Source: Oehlia diaphana (lineage: Eukaryota; Glomeromycota; Glomeromycetes; Glomerales; Glomeraceae). From it: DNA of 41,017 bases. The DNA lies in contig QZLH01000389.1 of NCBI GenBank assembly GCA_003833135.1, positions 9,630 through 50,646 of the forward strand, given 5' to 3'. The position numbers and the translations under genes are program-made. Under the pieces are notes generated by a model that saw nothing but the letters and a program-made list of their open reading frames with translations, was not told where the DNA came from and ran no database searches. Below are positions 31,135 to 41,017 of this stretch, one piece after another. Numbering within the stretch: position 1 is the stretch's first letter; every line of letters begins with the position of its first letter.

Positions 31135-32739
31135 ATGGAAGAATTTATGCTCAGTGATGATGTAATTGATCAAATAAAAGAATTTGACTACGAATACTTA
31201 ACTAAAGAACAAAGATTGTTAATTGATAAGCTAATATTAAATGAAAAATTGAAAAAACGTTATAAATATAATGGTTTGTGCAAAGATTGTAAGCAGCCTA
31301 AAATTTCTCGTACTTGGTGTCAATGTAAATTCCAACAAAATTTCAAAAATTGGACTAGTGGAAATAATGAAGTTGATAAGTTTATTCAAAAAACGCAACT
31401 TAAAGCTAAAAATTTTAAAGAAATTTTAGAGTGGATTGAATATGATAGATTTGAAAATGTTGAATATTTGGCCAAAGGAGGATTTGGAACTATTTATAAA
31501 GCAATTTGGAAAGATGGATATATAGAAGGTTGGGATTCTGGAAATAATAAATGGATGAGAAGAAAATTGTCATCAAACAAAGTTTATGAAAATTTTCCAG
31601 TTGCTTTAAAATGTTTGCATAATTCTCAGGACATTGCAGCTGAATTTTTAAGAGAAGTAAGTTACTTATTTATGTGTAATTTTTAAAAGATATTGTTCTC
31701 TTATAAATGCTAAACTATCTAAAATTTATTATTTATGAATTCATCTTTAGATTGAATTACATATTGTTATATCTTCTTTTGGTTATTATGTAAATCGCTG
31801 CTATGGTATTACTAAAGATCAAGAATCTAATAATTTTATGATGGTGATGGAATATGCAGAAAATGGCAGTTTAAGACAAGTTTTAAATAATAGTTTTAAT
31901 TCAATGAATTGGAATGAAAAATTGGATATTTTGCGAAGGATTGCAGTTGGCCTTAGAGAAATTCATAGCCAAGGATTAATTCATCATGATTTTCATTGTG
32001 GTAATATATTAAATGGTGTTGATAATTTTACTTTTATTACTGATTTAGGATTATGTCGACCAGCAAATGTAATACCTTCTCAAGATGAATATAAAAAAAT
32101 GTATGGAGTATTGCCTTATGTAGCACCTGAGGTTTTAAAAGGAAAAGAATATACTCAAGAAAGTGATATATATGGATTCGGAATTATTGCATATGAAGTC
32201 TGTACAGGGCTTCCTCCTTATCATGATATTGCTCATGATAAAATCTTAGCTATTAGTATTTGTAACGGGCTTAGGCCAAAATCTAATTATAAAATCCCTC
32301 AACTAATTTTGGACATAATTAAACAATGTTGGGATGCTGATCCTTTAAAACGACCTAAAGCAAATGAATTATATGATTTATTAGATGGCTTATGCCTTTC
32401 AAGTTATTCATCAAGTAGGCGTGACCATGAAATCAATAAGCAAGTTGAAGAAGCGGAAAGAATTAATGAAAAGTTTACTTTTAATTTATTACCATATAAT
32501 GGTAATGCTCTTTCATATACTACAAATCCTCAAGCAGTTTACACGAGTAGACTTTTAGACTTTAAAAATCTTCCAGAACCAAAAAATGCTATTGATAACA
32601 AAGATAATGATTTATTTGAGTATTCAGGTAATTCATGTCTTAATTATTTTCACAAAGTTCTTGAAATGCTTATTAACATAAAATTATTTTTATCCCTACA
32701 GAATCCGTAGAAGCAATAGATTTCACTAACTTAACCTAG
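31135..32739 (+). CDS. TKL-type protein kinase F (HHD variant)
   Basis: Three exons: 31135-31656, 31751-32627, 32702-32739 (introns 94 and 74 nt), 478 aa. The middle exon is 877 nt, exactly as in C. The head has VIDQIKEF..LTKEQRLLIDKLI, Cys C49/C52 and C62/C64 (the second pair is C-x-C, WCQC, because residues are lost), and FQQNFKNWTSGN 66-77. Kinase: AKGGFGTIYK 113-122, Lys 159 (VALK), Glu 174 at the junction. The catalytic loop is HHDFHCGN 252-259 with Arg changed to His; DLG is at 272-274, followed by APE, SDIYGFG and CWDADPLKRP. The last exon gives SVEAIDFTNLT. Compared with C, one base is missing near its end, which shortens the tail by several residues. Catalytic Asp and Lys are kept, so it may work as a non-RD kinase that does not need activation-loop control. 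Confidence 0.9.
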
Positions 32740-32960
32740 GTACTCATTTACATTAACTTTTATATGATTAATTTTAATAACAATATTTAACAATTTACTT
32801 TAATAATTTCATTTTGATAGATAAAAACAACTAAAGGAAAGAAAAGGAAGAAAATTTACAAATTTACATAGTATATATTTCTTTATTGGTATCTATTATT
32901 TATTATTTATTTTCTTTATTACTACTACAGTATATATATTTTATTGGAATATTCTTTTTA
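32740..32960 (+). repeat. 3' flank duplicated from kinase C
   Basis: gtactcattta.attaac, gattaattttaa.aa.aatatttaacaa, aaacaactaaag and gaaaaggaagaaaatttaca, then tctattatttattatttatt, match the inverted segment at 12300-12510 downstream of kinase C. With the shared promoter this makes a duplicated unit of about 1.9 kb. Confidence 0.65.
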
Positions 32961-33892
32961 TGATTAGGGACTTAAATAAGTATTGATAAAATTATGAAGT
33001 ATATAAAATATATAGGATAAATTATATAAGTGTTAATGTTGTAAAATCATAACAATAGCTATAAACTATATTGATATTTTTTTTTTTTACAATCACATTT
33101 TAAAATTTAGCTATATAATACCGATAAACATAGAATAAGGAGATTCTCAACATACCTGTAAGATAAAACGTTGATTATGATATATTATTATACATAAACC
33201 CCAGGGTTATTTGTATCTTGCAAAAAAACATATATATTTTATTAATTGTAAATCAGAGTGATACGTCATTTGTTACTTAGTATGTCATATACTTATAATG
33301 CGGTATTACAAACTTAAATTTTCAACATATACGTACTGCACTAAGAATGAATGAAAGTTGAAATTTCTTTTAAAAATTTCTCAATGATTATACAAATTTA
33401 TTTAGCAATCATATAAGCGCAAACCTGCATTTTAGTGATATTGATGCAATAAGCTGTAGTTTAAAATGTGAAAAAAATATATATTTATTTCGTTTGATAT
33501 AATAAACTCATTTTATCATAAAATGATGGTCATATTTTTACAAAATATGCAAACTTCATTTTAATTTGTCACGATATATAGAATAGACACAATCAATAAT
33601 GAATTAATTTCAGTAAATTATGTAAATTAAAAAAATCAGAACCATCCAGATTCAATCTTAAACCTCTCCGGCTAATCCGAATAGTAATCTGGACTTAATC
33701 TAATCCAAATTTAATGGTAATACAGTACGTAAATAAATGGACATTTAAATTTATTTCATTTATTACATTATTAAAAAGTCATTATTATATGAAAACTTTT
33801 ATTATACATATAGTCTTTTTATAATTATGCTTTTATTGCAATTAAGAAAACTAAAGAAATAATTTTTTATTTCTCTACTTCGTCCCTTCTTT
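32961..33892. other. No gene seen; AT-rich
   Basis: A slightly GC-richer piece at 33640-33710 (aaccatccagattcaatctt.., cggctaatccgaatagtaat) looks like an element end but has no visible partner. It lies close to the hAT transposase tail. Confidence 0.4.
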
Positions 33893-34051
33893 TTAAGAAT
33901 AAATCTGACCTGCTAAACTTTCAAACGTCGGTATTTTCTTATCTGAAATTAAATTGCTAGCATGAGAAAATAATTTCTCACCTGAAACTGACGTAGGCAG
34001 AATTCTAAGATATTTTCGGGAAATTAATAAAAGCGATGAAAATTTTTTGTC
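33893..34051 (-). pseudogene. hAT transposase C-terminal fragment
   Basis: 53 codons stay open on the minus strand, ending at the stop 33893-33895. They include RKYLRILPTSVSGEKLFSHA then SNLISDKK, the hallmark of the hAT dimerisation domain (..A..YL.IPATSVPSERLFS.A.N.I..KR). Two key positions are worn (PATS to PTS, SER to GEK). Upstream, IEAESQLD occurs in another frame (34052-34075), so a frameshift precedes it. No BED finger or catalytic part was found nearby. It could be the remains of an autonomous relative of the 8-bp-TSD element at 1037-1544, but the two need not be related. Confidence 0.7.
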
Positions 34052-34075
34052 AATCTAATTGACTTTCGGCTTCTA

Positions 34076-36261
34076 TTACAGCTGTTATTGTTAAATAACA
34101 GTTTAACTTCAATAATTGTATATATATACTAGATCTATCTCTTAATCTTGAATTGATGAAGCTCACGATATTCTTTTTTGAACACATTGAGAATTCTATA
34201 ACATCCAAATTGGTTTTGTTTCAACTCTCTAAACTACACATATTATTTTTATTATGACATTTTAAATACTTAAACTTTACTGAACTAAAAATAATATTTG
34301 TATTTTATAATATGATCGTGATAATCATATTCCATAGATATCAAGCAAGATGAAACATTAGATTATAAATATTTCAATTAATAACTTTTTAGTTTAAAAA
34401 TAAATCATTATTATTGTATTATTTTGAGAAATTATTTTATAAATAATTAAAAATTTCAATAATATTTTGACTAAATACAATAAATAAATTAATGAGAATC
34501 CATATTATAGAAGAATAATGATGGTAAAAATATTAATGATTTAGTCATCATTATTATCATAATCATTATTATTTACCTGTAGTCGAGATTTTATCATTTA
34601 TATAAAAAAAAATAAAGTTGGTTTGATAATATTATTAATTGCGTTTTTAACTGAATTATTCTCTTGTTAATATTTCCTTTACCTACTAAAAATAATATAA
34701 TTTTTTTTAATTACAAAAATGTATTACCCAATTGTTATAATCTAATCAACAATTAAGTGAAAATCTGCATTTCAAAATAATTATAAAATTTTTGCTTTGA
34801 AGACTTTTTAATTCGAGTTTTTTATCAAAACTGGTATGACTTTTGACTAAAATTAACTATCTCCTTTTGGCATGAAAAGACAATACATATACTGTACAGA
34901 CTATACAGTGTCTATTACCAACATTGTTTGTTTCTGCAGACCGTATACCTTGTAATATACATTTTTTGACATATTATATAAGCATAATTTTATAATAAAT
35001 TTAATAATGAATTAACCCGAGTAGGTTTAACTTATTCTTAGTAATTAATTAATTCATTTTCGATCGGATCTACTCATGTGACTTTGAATGACTTCTAACC
35101 ATTCTCTTGGCGTGGATGGTCTAAAATGATCAACGTCAGTATAGCATCGTTCGCACAGCGTAGATATTATAAAAAAAAAAAATTATTTTGGTCTTTTTAC
35201 TATTTACTTTTATATCCTCTATCTTCTCATTCCCAATTCTTTAAAATATTTAATGAATAAGTGAAAAGAGGTAATGAAAATTACAAAGCATGAAAATTGA
35301 AAATTTACAATACTAGTATACAATATAAAAAAGAATTTTGCTCGTATAATAAAAAAGAAAAGAGAATAAAATTAAATTTAAGGTATTTGTAAAAAAAATT
35401 CGTTTCTTCATAATTCATAATTTTATTGATTTTTATTTAAAATTTAAAGCTTATTAGGTTATTCAAATATTAAATACTTATAATGACAAAGTAGTCGGAA
35501 ATACTATACAATACCGACTATCATTCAATTAACTTTGAAAGGTAATAGTAACTGTCAAACATAATTAACTATTATTATTCAATATTTAATAAAGTGATCA
35601 ATAGTTTTATCTAAACCATCCTTATATTAAATTCAACATGTGTCACAATAGCACGTAACACAATTTTATTAAGTGTTTGTTTTCTTCCTTGGCCGCTTCA
35701 TTTTGTTGGTCGCCCTATACAGAATTAAATTTGTAAATGTTAATTTAACCCTTTCAATATTCCTTATTATATCTCTTTTTGGAATTCTCGAATTTGAAAA
35801 CGATATTTACTACGATCATGAGGTTTATTGTCGCTTCGTCCACCTTTTATGTCAATCTGTCAAAGTAGCTGTAAGAGTTTGTATTTTTTTTTTATAATTT
35901 ACTACCTTGTTTGAAAAAATCATCTTATTAAGCTATTTAAATAACTTTATGTTTTTATGTTTTTCTTGGGAAATATTTTAACTCTTTTTAAGTCATCATA
36001 CACGTACCATATATGTACAGTAATATAAAATAAAAATTTCATTCATTTAGTTTTTATATATTTAGTGAATAATCCATTTTAATTTGTTAGAAAATAACAT
36101 GATATAATTATCATTTTTTTTATGGTAAGCGTATTTCATAATAATTAAAACTATACAAAACCAATAATATGTAAGAAACACTTGGACCGTACATGTGACT
36201 GGACGACATAAGTAACGTGAGTGACGATTATTTTTCGTATTATCACGTGAGAAATATTTAA
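34076..36261. other. No convincing gene; AT-rich
   Basis: An open frame at 35673-35897 starts without an ATG and is hydrophobic; it is not supported. Around 36170-36260 the composition rises and short CACGTGA/TCACGT motifs occur. Confidence 0.45.
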
Positions 36262-36513
36262 ACATGGGCGGAGCAAACATCATGGCAAAATCTGGATATC
36301 ACATACTTTAATCCAATTTCAGTTAAAGCAAGTGAAAAGGGTATTAGAAAATATGAAAGATTACAAGAAGAAATAGAAATAATGAAGCAAGCTGCAAAAA
36401 TATCAAAAAATATCTTAAATTTACTTAATTTATGTTTATTTTTAAAGATAAATTGCAACAACACTGCAACAACTGATATTTATTACCAGAAAAAAAAAAA
36501 TAAAATTATATAA
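36262..36513 (+). pseudogene. Unassigned open frame without start codon
   Basis: 83 codons are open between stops. The first 50 or so look genuinely coded: SWQNLDITYFNPISVKASEK, then IRKYERLQEEIEIMKQAAKI, a charged amphipathic helix that could be a coiled coil. The tail becomes composition noise. The nearest ATG (36264) is in a different frame, so either the start is lost by a frameshift or this is an internal exon. The family is not recognised. Confidence 0.35.
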
Positions 36514-36884
36514 TATTTAAATTTACTTAATTTATGCTTCATATGATTCTATAAACTATAATAATAATATAACTCCCTCTGATAAATCGATTTCTATCAT
36601 AAAATTGACTTGAATTAATTCAAAATTTGATTAAAATAGTGAAAAAGTCAAACTAATTTACTAGTACATAAAATGCAAGGGTTAACATTGACAAATACAA
36701 TAGTTTTTTTGGATTCAAATAGATGAATACAAAACGTTCGAAATAAATTTAACGAATAAATGTTAGAATTGTTTAAGCAAATTAACATGTTTAACCTTGT
36801 GATAACTTTTTAACTTTATGTTGACTTTATATCAAATAATTTATTTATATATAATAATATCATTTACAATCTTTTATAACCCTT
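36514..36884. other. No gene seen
   Basis: AT-rich 3' flank of the BTB-TLDc pseudogene; no coding signature. Confidence 0.5.
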
Positions 36885-38342
36885 TTACATATATATGTGT
36901 GTTTTAACTAGAAAAACTTCATAATCATCAATTTCAAATTTTCCCGCGCGTCTTCTAATTAATTTTTTATAACTATTTATATAACATTGTCCTACATTGG
37001 TATTATTTTCTAATAAACGTAAATCTGAACGATTCGCTCCAAAACCTATACCATAATCATAAACTGCGTAACATTTATCAACAACTTTACTAAAAATGAA
37101 ATTTGTTAATTTATTTTTATCTAGAGAAAAAAGAAAACTATTCTCACATGAACAATAAGTTCCCGTAGATCCAAAATTTAAAGGATTGTAACCTCCAAGT
37201 AATTCATCGGTATTTTTAAACACTAACAACAGTAATAGTAGGACCTTTTTCACTACAATGATCATGAAAGGTTTGAAGATCAAATCCATCCCTACTTCCA
37301 CGTATAAGTAATTCAAAATCAAAAGTAACATCACGATCATGTTGTACTGCTATCTTAATAAAATTTCCAAGTAAAAAAGCATGATCAGAATTAATAATAC
37401 TAGAATTTATATTCATTAAATTGTTTCCAAATTTTTAAATGAGATTCTTCATTTGAAGAATATATTCAAGAATTTGTACGTAAAAATCGATATCAAAAAT
37501 ACTCTTAAATGGTTTAATCTTTTGAGAGAAATCCTTGGGATTAATTTCTTTAAAATTAATATATGGAATAAATGGTTGAATCAAGTTCCCAAATGTTGTT
37601 ATATTTTCTTTAGTCCATTTTGTCGTATCCGATGATAATTCTTGAGATTGTGCGATCGTCCATTCCATAAGTTTATCCCAAACATCAATTTGTTTAAAAG
37701 AATTATTACTTTTCACCAGATTTAATAAGACATTCTTTTCAATAGTAACAAAATCACCAGTTTTGAAGATAATAGAAGGATCTTGTTTGATAGTTTTTTT
37801 ATAAAATTGTGTTAATTTTGAAAATTTAGTGTATTTAGTTGTAACATGTTGAATAAGAACGAAATTTTGTTTTAATGATTCTTGATCTTTAAAAAGATGA
37901 ATTAAAATAACATTATTTATATGATGAAGTTGCAATTCATCGGCCGCGATTAAAAGTGCGATATTTGTTTTAACGTCATTCTTAACATTAAAAATACCAT
38001 CATATATATACCTATAAATAATATAATATAATTTTTTAAATGATAATAAATAATTAATAGGATATAAATATAAAATTTATTTTTTCATTACCTTACAAGA
38101 ATATCAAATATTTTTACGGAAATATTTGGTTTATTATATTCAATAATATTATTTTTATATTTTAATTTTTTATTATTTTTTAATTCATTACGAAAAAAAG
38201 GTGATCGTATTTTTAATATTAAAGAATGTAATTTAAATGTTTTAATATCTGGTTTCTTTCCAACTAATATTTCAATATCATGAAATTCACCAGATTTAAA
38301 CGTTTCATTATAATCTTTAGATAATGTTCCGAGATATTTCAT
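36885..38342 (-). pseudogene. BTB-TLDc gene, broken in the TLDc half
   Basis: Exon 1 (38342-38092, 251 nt) and the start of exon 2 (from 38011; intron 80 nt) are intact and match its neighbour at 38892-40448 in phase and length. The BTB domain has GEFHDIEILVG..TFKLHSLILKIRSPFF; helical BACK-like sequence follows. One base is missing near 37465 compared with the neighbour. This brings a TAA at 37435-37437, and about 10 extra bases afterwards restore the frame. TLDc sequence resumes with SDHAFLLGNFIK and FELLIRGSRDGFDLQTFHDH to about 37220. One extra T near 37225 shifts the frame again, and the rest (GGYNPLNF, FLFSLDKN, DLRLLENN, FEIDDYEVF) ends at 36885. The unbroken N-terminal part could still make a BTB protein of about 275 residues. 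Confidence 0.8.
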
Positions 38343-38494
38343 TTTTAGATAAAAAAAAAAATTTAAAAAAAATTTAAAAAAAATTTGGGGAAAAGAAAGA
38401 AATGATCTTCTTTTTATGGAAAAAAATGTTATTGTTTACTTTTTCTTTATTTGTAAGAACCTATTTTTTTTTCAATAAATATTTTTCTTATTCA

Positions 38495-38611
38495 TTACTG
38501 CTCGAGTTGATCATCCGATGCTCCTGCTGTAATAATATGTTGTACAAGGGGTAGAGCACATTTAGTCACATTATCAAGTTGAAATACCTGCTTTATAGGC
38601 TTAAATAATTC
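38495..38611 (-). CDS. Isolated terminal-exon-like segment
   Basis: Between the two divergent BTB-TLDc genes, the minus strand holds 38 clean codons plus a stop directly after an acceptor-like sequence (aactcatatag|g): ELFKPIKQVFQLDNVTKCAL then PLVQHIITAGASDDQLEQ. It has no A/T-driven bias and reads like a conserved helical protein end. I find no upstream exon between here and 38891, so it is probably a captured fragment or the last exon of a gene whose other parts are gone. The family is not recognised. Confidence 0.4.
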   Translation of the reverse strand, partial: ELFKPIKQVFQLDNVTKCALPLVQHIITAGASDDQLEQ

Positions 38612-38891
38612 CTATATGAGTTAACAAAAACGTGTTAAACAAAAGCAAATAATTGTAAGACAAAAACAACGACTTAAAAGAGAAAGTGTGTCAAACATTA
38701 TCTAATATATCTTCAATTTGAAATGAAAATCATGTTATTCAATATATATAAATATATATATGCAGTATATATTTTGAATTTCCGTAGCTACGATCTTTTT
38801 TTTTTTTTTAAAAAAAAAAAAAAAATCCTAAAAAAAAAAAAAAAAATTTTTTATTTTCCTCTTTAACCTAAAGAAAATAAATATAATTAAT

Positions 38892-40448
38892 ATGTTCGGA
38901 TTATGGAAATCAACATCTGGAGATTTTTATAATTTACTTGAAACTGGTGAACTTTCTGATACAGAAATATTAATAGGAGAAGAACCGGATACAAAAATAT
39001 TTAAAGTACATTCTTTAATATTAAAAACTCGTTCAAAATATTTTCGTACCGCATTTTCTAATAATTGGATAAAAACCGAAAATAATACAATCACATTACA
39101 TAAACCAAATATTTCAGTTGAAGTATTCGATATACTTATAAAGTGAGAAAAAAAAAACAATTTTTTTTTTTTTTTTTATACTTTTTTTTTTTTTTAAAAA
39201 AAAATATTTTCAAAATATTTCATATTTTAATTTTATAGGTTCATTTATAGTGGAATATTCAGACTTAGTGATTACGATTTAAAAACAAATATCGCAGTTT
39301 TAATTGCAGCAGATGAATTATGTCTTAATGAATTTTGTGAACATACCGAAAAATTTCTTCTTAATAACGAACCTTTATTAAAACAAAATTTTATTCTTAT
39401 TCAAAAAACCGTAAATCAACTTGGTCAATATGAAAAATTGACACAATTTTATGAAACAAATATTAATGATGAACCATCCTTAATTCTTAGGGCAAATGAT
39501 TTTATAACGATTCAACAAGAAACTCTCCTTGATTTTTTAACAGAATATAATCAAAGATTGAATCCTATGGAAATTTGGGATAAACTTATAGAATGGTCAA
39601 TTGGACAATATAATGAATTACCAAAAAATACAAAAGAATGGACGAATAATGATATGACAATATTTGGAACTCTGATTAATCCATTTATTACTCTTATTAA
39701 TTTCGAAAAAATTAGTTTAACAAATTTTTGTAATAATATTAAACCTTTTAAAGTTATTTTTGATAAAGAAATTTATGTTCAAATGCTTGAATATTATTCT
39801 TTTAACGAAGATTCTCATTCAAAATTTAAATTAGATATTGATTCTAAAATTATTACTCCTTTTCATGCTTTTTTAATTGGAAATTTTATTAAATTATCAA
39901 ATGGTATTCAAAATTGTACTTTTGAATTTCAATTATTATTACGTGGAAGTAGAGATGGTTTTACTGCGAAAAATTTTCATAAAAATTGTGATGAACAAGG
40001 TCCTACTATTATTATCGCTAACGTAAAAAATAGTAATGAAATAGTTGGAGGTTATAATCCCTTAGATTGGAATCCGAATGTTGAAAGTGATATTGTTACT
40101 GATAAATATTTTATCTTTTCTTTGGATAAAAAGGATTTGGAAAAATTTATCTTTAGTAAATTTGTTTCTGAAAATCTTGGTGTTTATAAAAATCATGGTC
40201 CTGATTTTGGTGGAAATACTTCAGATTTACGTTTATTAGTAGGTGATGCAAAAAAAGGTCAATGTTATAAAAATAGTTATGAAAAATTAATTAGAAAAGT
40301 TGAAGGAGTATTTGATATAGAAGATTATGAAGTATTTAAAGTTTCAACTATTAATCATTGGGATGATATCGAAGTCGAAATTAATGAATACAACGAATAT
40401 GATTATTATGATGATTTTGATTACGGAAGAAATTTTCATGATTATTGA
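38892..40448 (+). CDS. BTB/POZ and TLDc domain protein
   Basis: Two exons, 38892-39142 and 39239-40448 (intron 96 nt, packed with T and A runs), 486 aa. The BTB/POZ domain lies at about 15-110 (GELSDTEILIGEEPDTKIFK, VHSLILKTRSKYF), with the junction in ILIKFIYSG. A BACK-like helical region follows (TNIAVLIAADELCLNEF..). The TLDc domain spans about 295-465: ITPFHAFLIGNFIK, LLLRGSRDGFTAKNFH, GPTIIIANVK, GGYNPLDW, FIFSLDKKD, GPDFGGNTSDLRLL, FDIEDYEVFKV. An acidic, Tyr/Asp-rich tail ends the protein. BTB domains usually link substrates to Cullin-3 ubiquitin ligases and TLDc domains are linked to oxidative-stress responses; the combination is hugely amplified in mycorrhizal fungi, with unknown targets. 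It is divergent to a broken copy. Confidence 0.92.
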
Positions 40449-40744
40449 GGTTGGTGAGGTTGGACCGTTGGAGAGTGGTGATACGATATAACATTTGATT
40501 ATATTATATATATATTTTTTTTATTGGTATGATTTCCCCCGCTTTTTAAACATTTCCTTTTTCATTAAAATAAAATATAAATAAATTTGAATGTTTTATA
40601 TATTTTATTATAATTTATTTTTCTGAAATCTAAATTTCTAATTATTGATGGGGGTATCATCGGATAATTAGAATCGTCAACGCTACTATTTGTAATGAAA
40701 ATTGTATAAAAATTGTATTATAATAAAATTTATATATTATTTAT
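40449..40744. other. 3' flank of the BTB-TLDc gene
   Basis: Begins with a short GC-richer direct repeat (gaggttggtgaggttgg) right after the stop, followed by AT-rich DNA with AATAAA-like sites (attaaaataaaatataaataaa at about 40564). Confidence 0.5.
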
Positions 40745-40845
40745 TTATATATTTTGAAATTTACAATAAATAAATTTATTTTCTTTTTTTTTTAAATCAT
40801 AAAAATTTTCATAATCATCCATTTCAAATGTTCCTTTATTACGGC
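40745..40845 (-). pseudogene. C-terminal scrap of a third TLDc gene
   Basis: On the minus strand KGTFEMDDYENFYDL aligns with the end of the TLDc domain in both neighbours (GKFEIDDYEVF and GVFDIEDYEVF). The frame then runs through lysine-rich noise to a stop at 40745. Immediately upstream the sequence is replaced by an unrelated hairpin-bearing insertion (40839-40930). Confidence 0.6.
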
Positions 40846-40930
40846 AGCGAAATAATGTAATGTCAAAACGAATTACGTCGCCGTAATCCGTGATTCCGAA
40901 CTGTCGAATGCCATATGGGCTGATTTGTCT
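40839..40930. mobile_element. Small inverted-repeat insertion in the TLDc scrap
   Basis: attacggcagcg (40839-40850) is answered in reverse by cgtcgccgtaat (about 40877-40888), making a stem around a loop of about 26 nt. GC-richer sequence continues to about 40930 and differs from TLDc coding DNA. The ends are not defined. Confidence 0.35.
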
Positions 40931-41017
40931 ACCTTTAATTAAAATATTGATTTTGTTACATTTTTATTATACAAAATACTATATAATATACAGTAAATTG
41001 GGGAAGAGTATTAAAAA

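Noticed and set aside
35673..35897. 74-codon membrane-like frame
   Set aside because: Begins without ATG; hydrophobicity follows from T-rich DNA, and no flanking signals were seen.
1..41017. CRISPR array, rRNA or intact tRNA genes
   Set aside because: None seen; the window is eukaryotic and the only tRNA-like piece (2834-2896) is incomplete.

Overview
The window is nuclear DNA of a fungus, most likely an arbuscular mycorrhizal fungus of the Rhizophagus/Glomus type. The signs are very AT-rich sequence, short GT-AG introns of 65-96 nt, and repeated protein kinase genes that share one signature (FQQNFKNWTSGN ahead of the kinase domain, YTSRLL and NLPEPKN behind it). BTB-TLDc genes, a Crinkler-like gene relic and many small inverted-repeat transposons fit the same picture. 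The organism is inferred from gene families, not from a marker gene.

Layout: 1-369 is the start of a heptad-repeat protein running off the left edge on the minus strand. 370-6660 is gene-poor and holds a tandem repeat, a 508-bp hAT-like element with an 8-bp target duplication, and other element relics. 6675-23905 is a kinase cluster: genes A (6675-8202, +), C (12512-14144, -), D (17977-20507, +) and E (22530-23905, +), plus two wrecked copies (9823-11000 and 16160-16715). A broken Tc1-type element with an assembly gap sits between D and E. 25440-28285 is a GC-richer island with a decayed Crinkler-like/PD-(D/E)XK gene and a frameshifted retropepsin-like gene. 31135-32739 is kinase F, an inverted duplicate of C that includes its flanks. 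33893-34051 is the tail of a hAT transposase. 36885-40448 is a head-to-head pair of BTB-TLDc genes, one broken and one intact, with the tail of a third copy at 40745-40845.

How the genes relate: I see no operon-like logic. Both main families are growing and dying by local duplication, often inverted, with repeats between the copies. The kinases look like cytosolic TKL-type enzymes with a small Cys-rich zinc-ribbon-like head. Two of the five readable ones have lost the Arg of the HRD motif. Splice-aware reading recovers short C-terminal exons that a plain ORF scan misses; exon phases agree at every junction I propose, but no transcript evidence is available here.
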